NCBI RefSeq assembly: GCF_030272615.1 | Contig: NC_081412.1 | Coordinates: forward strand, 38,570,911 to 38,634,910 | Direction: 5' to 3' | DNA from: Cryptomeria japonica | Lineage: Eukaryota; Streptophyta; Pinopsida; Cupressales; Cupressaceae | Length of the DNA stretch: 64,000 nucleotides | In this document: one piece after another, positions 34,696 through 46,919 of the stretch | Layout of the letters: every line of letters begins with the position of its first letter | How positions within the stretch are numbered: position 1 is the stretch's first letter | The notes under the pieces: generated by a model | Database searches by the model: none | Seen by the model: the letters and a program-made list of their open reading frames with translations, nothing else | What the model was told of the DNA's origin: nothing | Made by a program: the position numbers and the translations under genes

Positions 34696-35688
34696 TGTTA
34701 GGTCTTGCTTGGAAAGCTAATGTACTGAGAGGGGAGGGGTGAATCAATACTTCAAAACTTTTCTTGAAAAACAATTTTATTGATAAGCACAAATTAAGTA
34801 TTGATGATCTCAAAGATATATAATATGAAACATAATCATAGAAATGACATACATCAAAATATCACTCCATAATACAAAGATTTTGGTCACACAGAAACTC
34901 TTGGTTAGAGAGAAAAACTGCGGTGGGGATGGCACTCACAACTTCACTACTGCAGTAATCAAGATTGCTCGGTTAGAGCTACATGTTTAGCCATTTCTGA
35001 TAGCTTACCCTTGCTCATAGAATTCCTCGGCAATTGATAAATCAACTTGGTAACCACTTCTATATACTCTGTCCCTTTAAACTGTTCTCTGAAACCTTCT
35101 TGATAACCTCTGATTATCTCTGTCAATCTTCTTTCTTCATACTGAACTATGTCATTCCTTTGTGTCTCTTTTCTTGATTGACCTTACATATAATATATCA
35201 AATACTCAAATCATTATGTTTATATAGATCTCTGAGATGGTGATTTGTTCATGCTTCGATCATACAAACATGTTTTATTGAATGAATAAACCTAGAAATT
35301 ATTTCATTGGATATTCTTCCTCAAAATCAAACAAAATCTTTAAATGCAATTTCCTATGTAATAACGGTTTCATCTTCTCGAATTATGTAACACGTTTCAC
35401 ATGTGTGTCCAGGTGCATTGAATTTGGTAACACGTTTCCACTCGGTTGAGATTAACACGATATTCCTTCTTTGCTGCTCGATAGACATATGAACCTTACT
35501 CGGTAGACATTCTGTATATGTCTCAGTTCATAGCTCGGTGTATATCATCTCGGTGACTTGTCTCTCTTCTGTAACTGACACTGGTGACCTTAGTGTTTAA
35601 CGATTGGACTTTTCGGTAGTATTAACCGACTAGTGTATATAGAGTGACTTTGGGCATAAAACTAATGACAACTTAGTAAATAGCAATA
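34696..35688 (-). repeat. E2 5' LTR
   Basis: The partner of 28091-29110. Reading leftward it contains a TATA element and the transcript start region. Confidence 0.93.
35218..35226 (-). promoter_or_regulatory. TATA box of the E2 LTR
   Basis: Minus-strand TATATAAAC in the 5' LTR; the 3' LTR has TATATAAATAG at the matching place, near 28613-28623. Confidence 0.55.
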
Positions 35689-35693
35689 GATTT

Positions 35694-35937
35694 AAGTGTC
35701 CATACTATAGACTCTTAGTGTCTAATAATACGATTGGTTTTAGTTGTAGTGTTAGGCTTTTCTTCTAAAAATGTTTTTCTCATGTAAATTGTCATGTCAC
35801 AGTATGATTTTATTTGTGTATTCTTTTCTATAATTGTTGAATCCTTTTTAGCATATACCTCCCCTTAAAGTTCATGTAGGAAGTGTTTCTACACGGTTGC
35901 TTCCTTTTAGTGATTTAATTATCAATTAAGTAGTGTA
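35694..35937 (+). other. probable old Copia LTR fragment between E2 and the Copia element
   Basis: It contains TCTTCTAAAAATGTTTTTCT and GGAAGTGTTTCTACACGGTT, which resemble the U5 end of the Copia LTR next to it (GGAAGCATTTTTCCACACTA). It is interrupted at 35937 by the Copia insertion and continues at 45369. Confidence 0.4.
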
Positions 35938-37206
35938 TGTTGGAATTATGCCTCTAATTCACTTGACCTTTGTTCATATTGATCGGGTTAACTCTGGCTG
36001 ATGAAAAAGTGTGAAGAAAATCTGTGAACTCTATTGGTATAACCTTTGCCAATGAACTCGACATATCAGAGCTTAGAGTAGCAGGTTTCAAGTCATCCCA
36101 ATGACCCGACGAAGTCATCTTCAGTCATCGGGGTAACATCGGTTATCAGATGGATGAAAGGATAAAGGACTTCCAGTTTAGATCCAGATCCAACGGTCAT
36201 CACTTTACCACTATAGAAAGATGCACATATGTTATTTCCTGCGACTTGGTGATCATGGTGGGGCCCGACATAAGTGAGCAGTCTAGGTGAGATAAAGGTC
36301 ATGCAGATCAGAGATGATTGAATGTCGATCAAGGTTGATCCAATGGTGGTCATTATGTTGCGATGGGAAATTGCTCGTTAGTATATTCCTCGCGTTATGG
36401 CGACCAAGTGGTGGGACCTGGCAGGAGAGAGGCTAAGGCAAATTAAAGGCTGAGAAGATCGAAATGATCGGATGGCGATGGCAGAAGATCTGACGGTGGT
36501 CGCTAGGTCGCAATGGGAAATTGCTTGTGAGACTTTCCATCATGACCCAGCGACAAAGAAGAATTTCGAGTGGATAGTGAGGCTGTGCTAAGATGTCAGA
36601 GCAGGGAACCCAGAACCAATCAAGGGGTGCCACATGGTGGAGCGCAAAGAGAAAGATCGGGCGATAGCTGATTGTTTGCTTTTTCGATACCTGATGGAGT
36701 TGACTTGTCTGAGCTGCTATATTTGAATACGAACTAATTCAATTCCTAGATGCATGTGGGATAGTTTTTTTCTCATGAATACAGACCGATGCAGACAATT
36801 AGATGTCTGACCGATTGGTGCAAACTGACAATTGAATGGTCGACATGAAAATGAATATGAAGCCAAGAGGAAACTCGAACAAGGTGGTTGTTCTGATGAT
36901 AAGTCGTATACTGTGGTGTGTACCCGAAGTAATCAGAGTGAACATCTGTGCTATGATAACATACTTTATTGTAAAGATTCTTTGTTGTGAATAAAGTGTT
37001 CTTGTTGTCTATGGTGGGTTTTTTCTCGAAAAGGTTTTCCCTCGTAAATTCATGGTGTTTATCTCTGTGTGTGTTTGATTTTTGATATTGTCTCTATTTT
37101 GTATATGTTAATCTTAGTATTCTATAAAGTTTTAAAACACACTAGTCTTGTTTCCTCTGCAAATTGACATTAGGGAAGCATTTTTCCACACTATGCTTTC
37201 CTTACA
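35938..37206 (+). repeat. Copia 5' LTR
   Basis: It ends GCTTTCCTTACA and is followed by the PBS. It aligns with 44085-45363 throughout. Confidence 0.95.
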
Positions 37207-37208
37207 AG

Positions 37209-37221
37209 TGGTATCAGAGCC
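37209..37221 (+). other. Copia primer-binding site
   Basis: TGGTATCAGAGCC lies two bases after the 5' LTR, an exact tRNA-Met-type site. Confidence 0.92.
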
Positions 37222-37317
37222 TGGCCAGTTGTGTTATTCTTGTGGGTAGGGTTGGTTTTTTATGTTAATTTGTTTCAGTGGGAGTCTGTTAGTGTGTCTA
37301 CTTGTTTACAAATTAAG

Positions 37318-38062
37318 ATGGAAAGCACTTCTAGAAGAATGGATATTGAGAAGTTCAATGGCTCCAATTTTGAGTTATGGAAACTTAAAATCAAGGACCT
37401 GCTGGTTGACCAAGATTCTTGGATTGCAGTGAGTGGACAGAACCTTCAAGCATGAAGCAAGAAGATTGGGACTTAGAAGACCGAAAAGCCAGAGGAATCA
37501 TAAGACTAAGCCTTGCAAACTCAGAACTGTTGAACGTACATGAGGAGAAGACTGCAAGTGATTTGTGGAAGAAGTTAAGAGACATCTATCAGGGAAAAAC
37601 CTTGGTGAATAAAATCTTCCTTAGGAAGAAGTTATATTCTCTGAAAAATGGATGCAGGAACACCCTTGGTAGATCATTTGAATGCACTTAACATGGTTCT
37701 CGCTCAATTGACATTAGTTGGTGTGGCTATTCAAGAAGAAAAACATTGCATGTTGCTACTATGCTCATTGCCAGATTCTTGGAAACATTTGGTGATGGCC
37801 ATTGGTAGTACTACGACTCAGTTCAAGATGGATACTATGGGCAATACTCTTTTGTCAGAAGAAATGAGAAAGAAGTCTTCTGAGACGAAAAAAGATGCAC
37901 TCTCTATTCGAGGCAGACTAAAGGACAAAGACAAGAAGAAAGGAAAGAAGTCCAAGTCCAAGTCTCAAGAGAGGTCCAAGTCTCCTGGAAAGAAGTTTAA
38001 GGTGAAATGCTAGAATTGTGGACAAAAGGGTCATATTCGAAAAGACTGCAAAGAAGAGAAGA
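37318..38062 (+). pseudogene. Copia gag (UBN2-type) with zinc knuckle
   Basis: It starts at ATG 37318 (MESTSRRMDIEKFNGSNFEL). The sequence FNGSNFELWKLKIKDLLVDQ is typical of Copia gag (UBN2 family). Frame changes occur near 37440 and 37660, leaving three overlapping open pieces. The C-terminal part is very basic (KKGKKSKSKSQERSKSPGKK). The CCHC knuckle reads C-stop-NCGQKGHIRKDC: TAG stands directly after the first Cys at 38011-38013. It would coat the element RNA in virus-like particles; this copy cannot make an intact protein. Confidence 0.88.
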
Positions 38063-40146
38063 GAAATAACTCTTCTAATAATGAATCTTCTCACAGTGAT
38101 GCAGATGCCTTTGTAGTAGCTTTGGCAGTGCTTGCTTCTGACAATGTGTGGTTGATTGACTTAGGGGCATCTTTCCATATGACATCTCACAAGGAGTGGT
38201 TCTTAAAGTATGAACCGGATGTTGGTGGGAAGGTGTACTTAGAAAGTGACTCAACACTAGAGATTGTTGGTAGAAGAAGAATTAAAATCCAATTTCCTGA
38301 TGGGAGAATAAAGGCAATCAATGGAGTTTTGCACATACCAAGTTTGGAAAGAAACCTACTTTATGTAAGCAAGTTGAATGATGCTGGAGTCCAGGTAACA
38401 TTTGTGTTTGGTGGTTGGAAGATGACTAGAGGGTCTATTAGTTTGGCTAAGGGTGAATGTGTTGGTACATTGTACAAGTTAAATGCTAAACCTGTGTGTT
38501 GTAATATAGTCACTAAGAAATCTGATAGAACTACCGAGTTGACATATGATGTAAATTCTATGGAAGCTAAACTTCCTATAGAAAAGACAATGCTCTAGAA
38601 TTATAGGCTTGGTCACATTGGTGAAAAAGGTTTGAAAACTTTAAAGAGTAAAAATATGGTAGAAGGACTTGCTGATTGTAACCTTGAGTTTGATTTTTGT
38701 GAACATTGCATATACAGAAAACAAAACCGTGTTCAATTTTATTCAATTCCTCATAAATCTTCTGACATTCTAGACTATATGCATTCTGATGTGTTTGGTC
38801 CAGTGGATGTACCTTCTTTGTCTAAATCAAAGGACTATGTATCCTTTGTTGATGATTATTCGAGAAGGACATTTGTTTATTTTATGAACAGTAAGACAGA
38901 AGTGTTCAGCCAGTTTAAGGAATTTAAAAACTTGGTTGAAAATCATATTGGAAGGAGAATAAAATGTTTAAGAACTGATAACGGTGGTGAGTATTGCAAT
39001 ATAGATTTTGACAAGTACTATGTAGACCATGGAATCAAAAGACATAGAACAACGCCTTATACTCCATGACAAAATGGAGTTGCTTAAAGGTTGAATCGGT
39101 CTCTAATGGAGAAAAACAAGAAGCATGCTGAGTAGTGTTGGGCTGGAACATAAGTTTTGGGCAGAAGTAGTTGCTACAACATGTTACCCGTTGAACTGGT
39201 CACCTACAACAACGTTAGTAAACAAGACACCTATGGAAGCATGGTTTGGTAAGAAACCTTCTCTAAGACACATTCGTGTGTTTGGTTCAGAGGCATATGA
39301 ACATGTGCTTGATGTTAAAAGATCTAAATTAGATACCAAAGTAGTCAAATTTATTTTCATTGGATATGGAGTTGGAGTTAAAGGATACAAGCTTTGGGAT
39401 CTTGAAACTGGAAAGGTTGTGTACAGCAGAAGTGTATCTTCCGAGAGCTGAAACCTATGTCTTTAGATAAACCAATAAAGAAGGAAAAAGAGAAGGATGT
39501 GGTTGAATTTCCACTAGGAGAAGAAGTGACAACTCCAGATGTACCTGGAGATGAGAATGAAGAGAGTTCAAGTAGCTCTGAAAGTTCAAAAGAAGAACAA
39601 AATGAAGCCTCACCACAAGTGTTAAGAAGATCCACACGAGAGAGGCGACAACCTGATAGGTATAATTTTTTCAATGTTGAATGTAAATTGTGCTTATTCT
39701 TTACTTGTTGATATTGATGAGCCTAAGACTGTAAAAGAAGCCATGGATATGTCAGATTCAGATTCTTGGTTGGAAGCCATGAATGATGAATTGAAATCAT
39801 TGGACAAGAATGGAACATGGATTCTGGTATCCTTGCCTAAAGGTAGAAAGCATGTGGGATGTAAATGGGTTTTCAAAAGGAAGTATGGTCCAGATGGCAG
39901 CATTGACAAGTACAAGGCTAGATTGGTTGTAAAGGGGTATTCTCAAAAGGAAGGTATTGACTATGGAGAAATCTTTTCTCCTGTAGCTAAGCTAACATCT
40001 ATTAGATTTCTTTTGTCACTTGCAGCCGCATATGATTGGGAAGTTGAGCAAATGGATGTGAAAACAACATTTCTTCATGGGGACCTTGAAAAAGAAATCT
40101 ATATGTCCCAGCCTGAGCATTTTGTGAAAAAGGGTAAAGAACATTT
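38063..40146 (+). pseudogene. Copia pol, first part: protease, integrase, start of reverse transcriptase
   Basis: The protease region reads WLIDLGASFHM; Copia proteases usually have D-[ST]-G, so the residue after the catalytic Asp is Leu. The GAG-pre-integrase zinc region (LGHIGEKGLKTL, CEHCIYRKQ) follows a TAG near 38596. The integrase core has HSDVFGPV and LRTDNGGEYC. Where the catalytic Glu of the DDE triad is expected (QNGVA-x-RLNRSLMEK) there is TAA at 39085-39087, and another stop lies at 39068. A frame change near 39450 follows. The reverse transcriptase begins with DSWLEAMNDELKSL and WEVEQMDVKTTFLHGDLEKE and is cut at 40146 by the nested element. Confidence 0.9.
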
Positions 40147-40518
40147 TATTGGAGTTGAGAAAATACAACACCACAAGAGCCCAAATGATCTCTGCAAGCT
40201 GAAAAACCTATTACAAGGAGAAGCAAGGAAGCAAATCATAGAAGAAAGAAATACATAGAAAATATGCTCAAAAAGAGAGACCTCAATATTCAAAAAAAGT
40301 GTAATGTAATAATCCTTCTTACAATGAAAAAAATGAACTCAAACTTTAATAGGTCAAGAAACCCTAAAAAGGAAAACCTAGGTTTGCACATAATAATTAA
40401 TAAAAGTATTAATTATTATGCACCTAAAGTTAGCTTAAGTGTAAAAGAGATAAACAGAACTTAAATAATTAAACAAATATTGTTTAATTAATCAAGTAAA
40501 TATCTGAATACTCTAACA
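40147..40518 (-). repeat. nested element 3' LTR
   Basis: It matches 42498-42872; both contain TTAATAAAAGTATTAATTAT and AAACCCTAGGTTT-like blocks. Confidence 0.93.
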
Positions 40519-42497
40519 CCCCCCCTTAAGCTAGACTTAGGGAGAAGCTAAAACCTAGAACAACTACTAAAAGCAGGAAAGATGGGTCCCGACAACAAGG
40601 CTTGATCAGGTACCCAAATACAATGAAATCTCTATGAACTAGAGAAATAGAGAAAACCACGTGGGAAAAAAATCTACTCCAAAAAGAGATGGAAAAGAAC
40701 ACCACTGAAGCATGAAGAACCTGCAAACACTATCAAAGAATAATTGCTGATCTAAAGAACCTCCACTGAAATAGAACATGACTAGGTAGAGAAGACTGGA
40801 TATGTATGAGTGCCCTCGAATGACACTACTCGAATCAGAAGGCAAACAAGGCAAACAACTGAAATCAAAGATATAGATGGCATGAAAACACCAAAGCCCA
40901 AAGAGTTGATCAATTGAACCGTGAAAGCATTAGAACCAACAACATGAACCTCCCCATAATGCTGAAGAGGGAGAGGGACAGGTACACTAAAAAGAATGAC
41001 CAACAAGAACTGCACGACGAAGAACCAGGAACATTAAGGGTGCAGAGAAAGTACATAGTGTCATGGAAGGAACACTCACTTGACACACATCATGAGGTGA
41101 ACGTCATGGAAGGAACATGCCCTAGAAAATGGTAGATGGAAAACATGGAAAACATCAACCCCCTCATGGCACTTTATAAGTAGTGCATGTACAATAAGGC
41201 ACAAGATGTGCATGATCCCAAGTAAACAATGAATGATGGCACTTTATCTTAGTGAGTTTGCATGAATACAATGCGACAATGATAAGAAGATTGGAAATAG
41301 AAAGGAGAACCAAAATAGAGACATCAAACTCAGAGAACAAATCCTAGGACTTGAACAACCAAGATATCCACCAGAGTGCTAAAAAGAAAAAAATAGAATA
41401 AAATATGCATGGAGTAGAATCTAGAAATAAAACTCATATGTATGGAAAGTACACAACACACACTTTCCAAAAATATAATTTTTCTAAAAAACGGAGTTCG
41501 GATGCTCATTCTATGGCTCCCGGAGTACAAAAAAGAGACCCCACTTTGACTGGAAAAAATCACAGTCAAATAGAAAAATTGGAAAAAAATAACAACATCA
41601 CAAAGTCCGGCTTGGAACTAGATTTTCAACACCTATTCATTTTTTAAAAAATGACTCTGTATGCCCAAGATATGACCAAAAAACCAAACCCCCCTTCAAA
41701 ACAAGAGGAAGGGGTAGTCTGGTGGCTAGACAAGCGGAGGTGGCCAATGGGTGGCGCTCTGGTGGTGGGATGGTGGTGCTCTGGTAGCACATCGATGGTG
41801 GAGTAGTCATCAGGCAAGCAGAGGAGGTCGCAGGGTGGAGCAGCGATAGTCAAGCGAGCGGAGGAGGCTGTAGGCAGGAAGGCTGGCCGCGGGGTCCGAG
41901 GTGTCGACGAGGAGTAGCAGGGAGGTTGGCAGGAGAAAATGGGTCAGGCGGGGGCGGCTCGAAGGATCGGGAGGAGGTGCTAGCGGGGGCCAGAAGGAGA
42001 TGCCGACGAGGGCCGGACTGACAGGTCTGGCAGGGCCGTATGATGACCAGACTGTCACGTCTGGTACCCTGGAAAAAACCACAACCCCAAAACAATGTTT
42101 GAAACCTCCTTTTTTTATTCGCCTTTTTTTGCTTTTGATTTTTTTTTTTCAAGATTTTTGATAAAAAATCAGAATCTGGCTTGCATGCCATACAAAGGCA
42201 AAAATATTTTTTTTAAAAATTTTTTCTCGAACTGCGTGGTAGGGTTGTACGACCTGGATCTAGAGAAAAAAAATACTCCTATAGGCTTAGGAACCAAAAA
42301 AGGTCAAGTTTTATATGACCATAAGGGTTTTCGGGCCTTCTGAGAACGATGGTGAAGTCTATTTAGGCCCAAAGTGCTCAGAAAAAAGGCCTATCCCTAG
42401 GTGCATAAAAAAAACTTTATGAAACCCCAAATTTGCTTCCAATGCAAAAATTTTCAAAACAAGAATAGATAGCTCCAGATCTGAAGCTCTGATACCA

Positions 42498-42872
42498 TAT
42501 TGGAGTTGAGAAAATACAACACCATAGGAGCCCAAATGATCTTTGCAAGCTGAAAAACCTGTTACAAGGAGAAGTAAGGAAGCAAATCATAGAAGAAAGA
42601 AATACACAGAAAATATGCTCAAAAAGAGAGAGCTCAATATTCACAAAAAGTGTAATGTAATAATCCTTCTTTTTACAATGAAAATAAAGAAATCAACCTT
42701 TAATAGGTCAAGAAACCCTAAAAAGGAAAACCTAGGTTTGCACATAATAATTAATAAAAGTATTAATTATTATGCACCTAAAGTTAGCTTAAGTGTAAAA
42801 GAGATAAAGGGAACTTAAATAATTAAACAAATATTATTTAATTAATCAAGTAAATACCCGAATACTCTAACA
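42498..42872 (-). repeat. nested element 5' LTR
   Basis: The partner of 40147-40518, with the primer-binding site directly left of it. Confidence 0.93.
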
Positions 42873-44033
42873 CATTTGGTATGTAAACTAAAGAAGTCTC
42901 TTTATGGTTTGAAATAGTCTCCCAGAATGTGGTATCAAAAATATGATACGTTTGTGTTGTCTTTGGGATTTGTGAGATCGAAAGTTGATCATTGTCTGTA
43001 CTACAAGGTTTAAGATGATAAGATCCTTATTATTGCTTTGTATGTTGACGACATGTTGTTCCTTGGAAATAACAAAGGTATGATCTCAGACTTGAAGTCC
43101 AAATTATCCTTGAAGTTTGAAATGAAAGATTTGGGGTCAGCAAACTACATTCTGGGAATGGAAATCAAGAGGGACAGGTCTAAGAGAAAAATTTGGCTCA
43201 GCCAAAGAAAGTACATCACTAGTGTTCTTGATAAGTTTAATATGTCTGATTGTAAACAACAGGTTGTTCCTATTTTGTAGGGAACCAAACTGTTTGTGCA
43301 TGACAGTATGAAATCTCTAGAGGAGATAGATGACATGAAGAGTATACCTTATGCAAGTGCTATTGGCAACTTGATGTATGCAATGGTTTGTACAAGGCCA
43401 GACAATGCCCAACCAATGGGAGTATTAAGCAGATTTATGTCAAACCTAGGAAGACTTCATTGGGATGCTATAAAGAGAGTTTTCAGATATCTGAAGGGTA
43501 CTTCAGACTTTGCATTATGTTATCATGGTAATCTGAATGATTCAAAGAGAACTCTCAACATTTGTGGTTATGCAGATTTTGATTGGGCATGGGACATTGA
43601 CAATAGAAGATCCACCAGTGGATACATTTTTGTTATGAATGGTGGAGCAATAAGTTGGATGAGCAAGCAAGAGTCTGTAGTCGCTTTGTCCACTACAGAG
43701 TCAGAATACATGGTAGCCACACATGCTTGTAAAGAAGTTGTTTGGCTCAGGCGTTTGAGTACATATATTGGTTTTGATACAGGACAGGTTGAGTTGTGAA
43801 GTGACAGTCAGAGTGCTATATGTTTAGCAAATAATCCTACATACCATGCTAGGTCTAAACACATAGATGTGCAATTCCATTTTGTGTGCGACATGGTAGA
43901 AGATGGAAAGGTTAATCTGAACAAGGTAGACACTTAGGAAAATGTTGCAGACACATTAACAAAACTGGTGAGCACTCGCAAGTTCAGGTGGTGTTCTAAC
44001 TCGATGGGTCTCAGTACCCATCCCTCTCTATAA
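42873..44033 (+). pseudogene. Copia pol, second part: reverse transcriptase and RNase H
   Basis: The reverse transcriptase resumes after the nested element with LVCKLKKSLYGLK, then a stop where the family has Gln, and RSKVDHCLYYK. The active-site motif is intact as LYVDDMLFLG near 43038-43067. LGSANYILGMEIKRD and ISVLDKFNM-type segments follow, then a TAG at 43278-43280. RNase H shows ADFDWAWDIDNRRSTSGYIF and ALSTTESEYMVATHACKEVV. Further stops lie at 43797-43799 and near 43936. Coding similarity ends with STHPSL and TAA 44031-44033. Confidence 0.92.
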
Positions 44034-44073
44034 TGTTTGGAAAGTGCCCAAGTACTCCAGTGGATTCCTCGTC

Positions 44074-44084
44074 AAGTGGGAGTT
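44074..44084 (+). other. Copia polypurine tract
   Basis: AAGTGGGAGTT stands directly before the 3' LTR. Confidence 0.75.
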
Positions 44085-45363
44085 TGTTGGAATTATGCCT
44101 CTAATTCACTTGACCTTTGTTTATACTGATCAAGTTAACTCTGGTGGATGAAACAGTGTGAAGAAAATCTATGAACTCTATCGGTATAACCTTTGCCGAT
44201 GAACTCGACATATCAGAGCCTATGTTGGAGCCTGGAGTAGTAGGCTTGAAGTCATCCCAATGACCCGACGAAGTCATCTTTGGTCATTGGGGTAACATCG
44301 GTTATCAGATGGATGAAAGGATAAAAGACTTCTAGTTTAGATCCAGATCCAATGGTCATCGCTTTACCACTATATAAATATGCACGTATGTTATTTCCTG
44401 TGACTTGGAGACCATGGTGGGGCCCAGCATATGTGAGCAGTCCAGGCGAGATAAGGGTCCTGTAGATCGAAGATGATTGAACGGATAAAAGTTGATCCAA
44501 CGGTGGTCGTTATGTTGCAATGAGAAACTGCTCGTTATTATATTCCTCGCAATATGGCGACCAAGTGGTGGGAACCAACAGGAGAGTGGCTAAGGCGAAT
44601 TAAAGGCCAAGCAAATCGAAATGATCGGATGGTGATCGCAGAAGATCTAATGGTGGTCGCTAGGTCGCGATGGGAAATTGCTTGTGACACTTTCCATCGT
44701 GACCTAGCAACAAAGAATAATTCTGAGCAGATAGTGAGGTCGTGCTAAGATGTCAGAGTAGGGACCCCGGAACCAATCAGGGGGTGCCACGTGGTGGAGC
44801 GTAGAGAGAAAGATCGGATGATAGTTGATTGTTTGTTTTTTCGATACCTGATGGAGTCAACTTGTCTGAGTTGGTGTATTTGAATACGAACCGATTCGAT
44901 TCCTGGATGCATGTGGGATAGTTGTTTTCTCATTAATGTAGACTGACCCAGACAGTTAGATGTCTAATCGATTGGTGCAAACTGACAGTTGAACGATCGA
45001 CATGAAAATGAATATGAAGCCAAGAGGAAACTTGAACAAGGTGGTTGTTTTGATGATAAACTATATACTGTGGTGTGTACTCGAAGTAATCAGAGTGAAC
45101 ATCTGTGTTGTGATAACAGACTTTATTATAAAGATTCTTTGCTGTGAATAAAGTGTTCTTGTTGTCGGTGGTGGGTTTTTTCCCGAAAGGGTTTTCCCAC
45201 GTAAATTCATGGTGTTTATCTTTGTGTGTGTTTGATTTCTGATATTGTCTCTGTTTCGTATATGCTAATCTTAGTATTTTGTAAAGTTTTAAAACACACT
45301 AGTCTTGTTTCCCCCGCAAATTGACATTAGGGAAGCGTTTTTCCGCACTGTGCTTTCCTTGCA
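44085..45363 (+). repeat. Copia 3' LTR
   Basis: It begins TGTTGGAATTATGCC as the 5' LTR does and ends CTTGCA before the GTGTA duplication. Confidence 0.95.
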
Positions 45364-45368
45364 GTGTA

Positions 45369-46640
45369 ATACAACTAAAGTCATTGATTTTTTTCTTTTG
45401 ACAAGAATAGGACTTTAAAAATATAGATACTATAGGCATTAAGGTTTGATTGGAAAATTCCATAAGCTTAATGATGGCTTTGCAAATATGTATATTTCTC
45501 CCGATGTGCTAGTTGACAAGGGTTATAGTCATCATCGCCATAATATTATTGGGCACCTCTGCTTTATGTAGCACTTGAGATTTATAAAGTGAAGGATGGA
45601 GGATCATGTTATGATAAGTGGGTTTCACATGAGTTGGAAACTCCATAGAAGAGTGCTAGAGTTAGGAATGTGCACACCCACCATAGTAATGAGGTCAAAG
45701 ATGCATGTGACAATGGATATCAATATTGACTACTTTAAGTGCATTATGAGGGCATGAATTTTTTCCTTGGACCATGGTTTTGGTGGCACTTAGGTTTATG
45801 AAAACTATTTTTGGTTTTCCATTTTACTCAATAAATTAGAGATGTAAGGTAAAGGTTTTATTATGGCTTATAAGTAAAATAATGTGATGATGTTAAAATA
45901 TTATCAATCTAAGGACTTTGTGATTTGCATTATGTAATGATGTTTATATGATTAATACAAGCTGAAGAATCCCTTTGCTTGTGGATTTTTTCTTAAAAGG
46001 ATTTCTCCATGTAATCATAATGCTATATATTCTATATTTTTTTATTGGTTTTAATTTGCTACTACATGCTTCTCTTTTTTAAATCAATAACTAATTGCAT
46101 TATTGAGTGAGCTTAATAAACACGCTCAATGTCGTACCTAAGATAAACATATCCAAAGTAATGAAAAATATTACACTAATTGTTTAAAACAAAAGAAAAC
46201 TTTATAAAAGTTTACATCACTTATTAACAAACTTTTAATTCTACCAATATTTATTTTAATTATACCTAGTTAGTTTAACTTATCATTTTTTAAAAAATTG
46301 TAATAATTAAATAAAATAAAATAATAATTTATTTATTTACTATAAAATTTATGAAAATAAAAAAATTCATATGATGAGGTTTTATTATTTAAAAAAAATT
46401 AATTAATTGCAATATCAAATTAACCTAATCAAATATATTAATACTAACTTTAAAAATCATTTTACACTGTCCCATTCAATTTAAAAATAAAAATACTAAT
46501 TCTTTTAAGATATCCATAATCTAATTATCATTAATCATCATCATTACTATATTACTATATAATCATAGAATGTGATCCCAAATATTATGAAAAAAAAAAT
46601 TATCCAATCAAATTAAAAAACAAAAACAGATAAGAATCTG
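45369..46640. other. AT-rich spacer without recognisable genes
   Basis: The left part (to about 46060) continues the old LTR-like sequence interrupted by Copia, with TTTTTTCTTAAAAGGATTTC near 45990. From 46080 to 46640 it is very AT-rich with no open frame. Confidence 0.5.
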
Positions 46641-46663
46641 ATCTGGTAAATCGTTTACCTTCC

Positions 46664-46868
46664 GTATAGCAGGTGGTATGAGGGATTCCTCCTCAATTGC
46701 TCTGCAACCTTTGTGCTTTCTCTTTTCCCAGCTTTCATTGAACGATTTAGTCCTTCCAATACAACATCAGATAATGTAGAACCTCCATTACCTGAACTGA
46801 TATTGAGCAGAGGATTAGTTAGAACAGCGCTGGATGCCCTATTTCCTTTGGAAGAGAGGCTACTCTTT
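46664..46868 (-). CDS. possible single exon of unknown product
   Basis: Read leftward, one frame is open for about 65 codons and contains SSGNGGSTLSDVVLEGLNRS and VAEQLRRNPSYHLLYGR. It ends at a plausible donor (ACGGAAG then GTAAACG). It may be a 3' exon or retained piece near the resistance gene, or chance. I do not recognise it. Confidence 0.25.
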
Positions 46869-46919
46869 AATCTTTAGTCTTTACAGAGCTGAGATCATCA
46901 TCATCACCATCATTAATCA

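Larger units (their letters stand above)
28091..35688 (-). mobile_element. E2: complete LTR retroelement without a recognisable pol gene, related to E1
   Basis: The 7,598 bp element has LTRs of 1,020 bp (28091-29110) and 993 bp (34696-35688). Target duplications GATTT lie at 28086-28090 and 35689-35693. The primer-binding site lies at 34681-34693 and the polypurine tract at 29111-29124. On the minus strand the order is LTR, PBS, gag with zinc knuckles, long ORF2, PPT, LTR, the same as E1. No reverse transcriptase, integrase or protease motif is visible. The left LTR begins TTGT where the right begins TGTT, and the right ends ATA where the left ends ACA, so both ends have slight damage. Confidence 0.92.
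40147..42872 (-). mobile_element. nested 2.7 kb noncoding LTR element inside the Copia reverse transcriptase
   Basis: Target duplications CATTT lie at 40142-40146 and 42873-42877. LTRs are 40147-40518 (372 bp) and 42498-42872 (375 bp), nearly identical. On the minus strand they start TGTTAGAG and end CTCCAATA. The PBS (TGGTATCAGAGC) lies at 42486-42497, and a C-rich polypurine complement follows 40518. The interior has no credible coding region: the open frames at 40526-42350 have no domain and follow GC-rich or poly-T composition. It is a non-autonomous element that must be moved by enzymes of others. Confidence 0.92.
35938..45363 (+). mobile_element. full-length Copia element, decayed, with a nested LTR element
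   Basis: The element runs from TGTTGGAATTATGCC to the LTR end GCTTTCCTTGCA. Target duplications GTGTA lie at 35933-35937 and 45364-45368. LTRs of 1,269 and 1,279 bp enclose gag-protease-integrase-reverse transcriptase-RNase H in Copia order. Its reverse transcriptase is split by a second element at 40147-42872. Both LTRs differ at many bases, more than those of E1, so it is older. Confidence 0.95.

Noticed and set aside
41641-42343. Several ORFs in the GC-rich interior of the nested element
   Set aside because: Arg/Pro/Gly-rich on both strands with no domain, and no homologous frame elsewhere; composition effect.
37207-44084. Copia element as a functional element
   Set aside because: Stops in the zinc knuckle, at the integrase catalytic Glu and in the reverse transcriptase, frame changes in gag and pol, and a nested insertion exclude activity.
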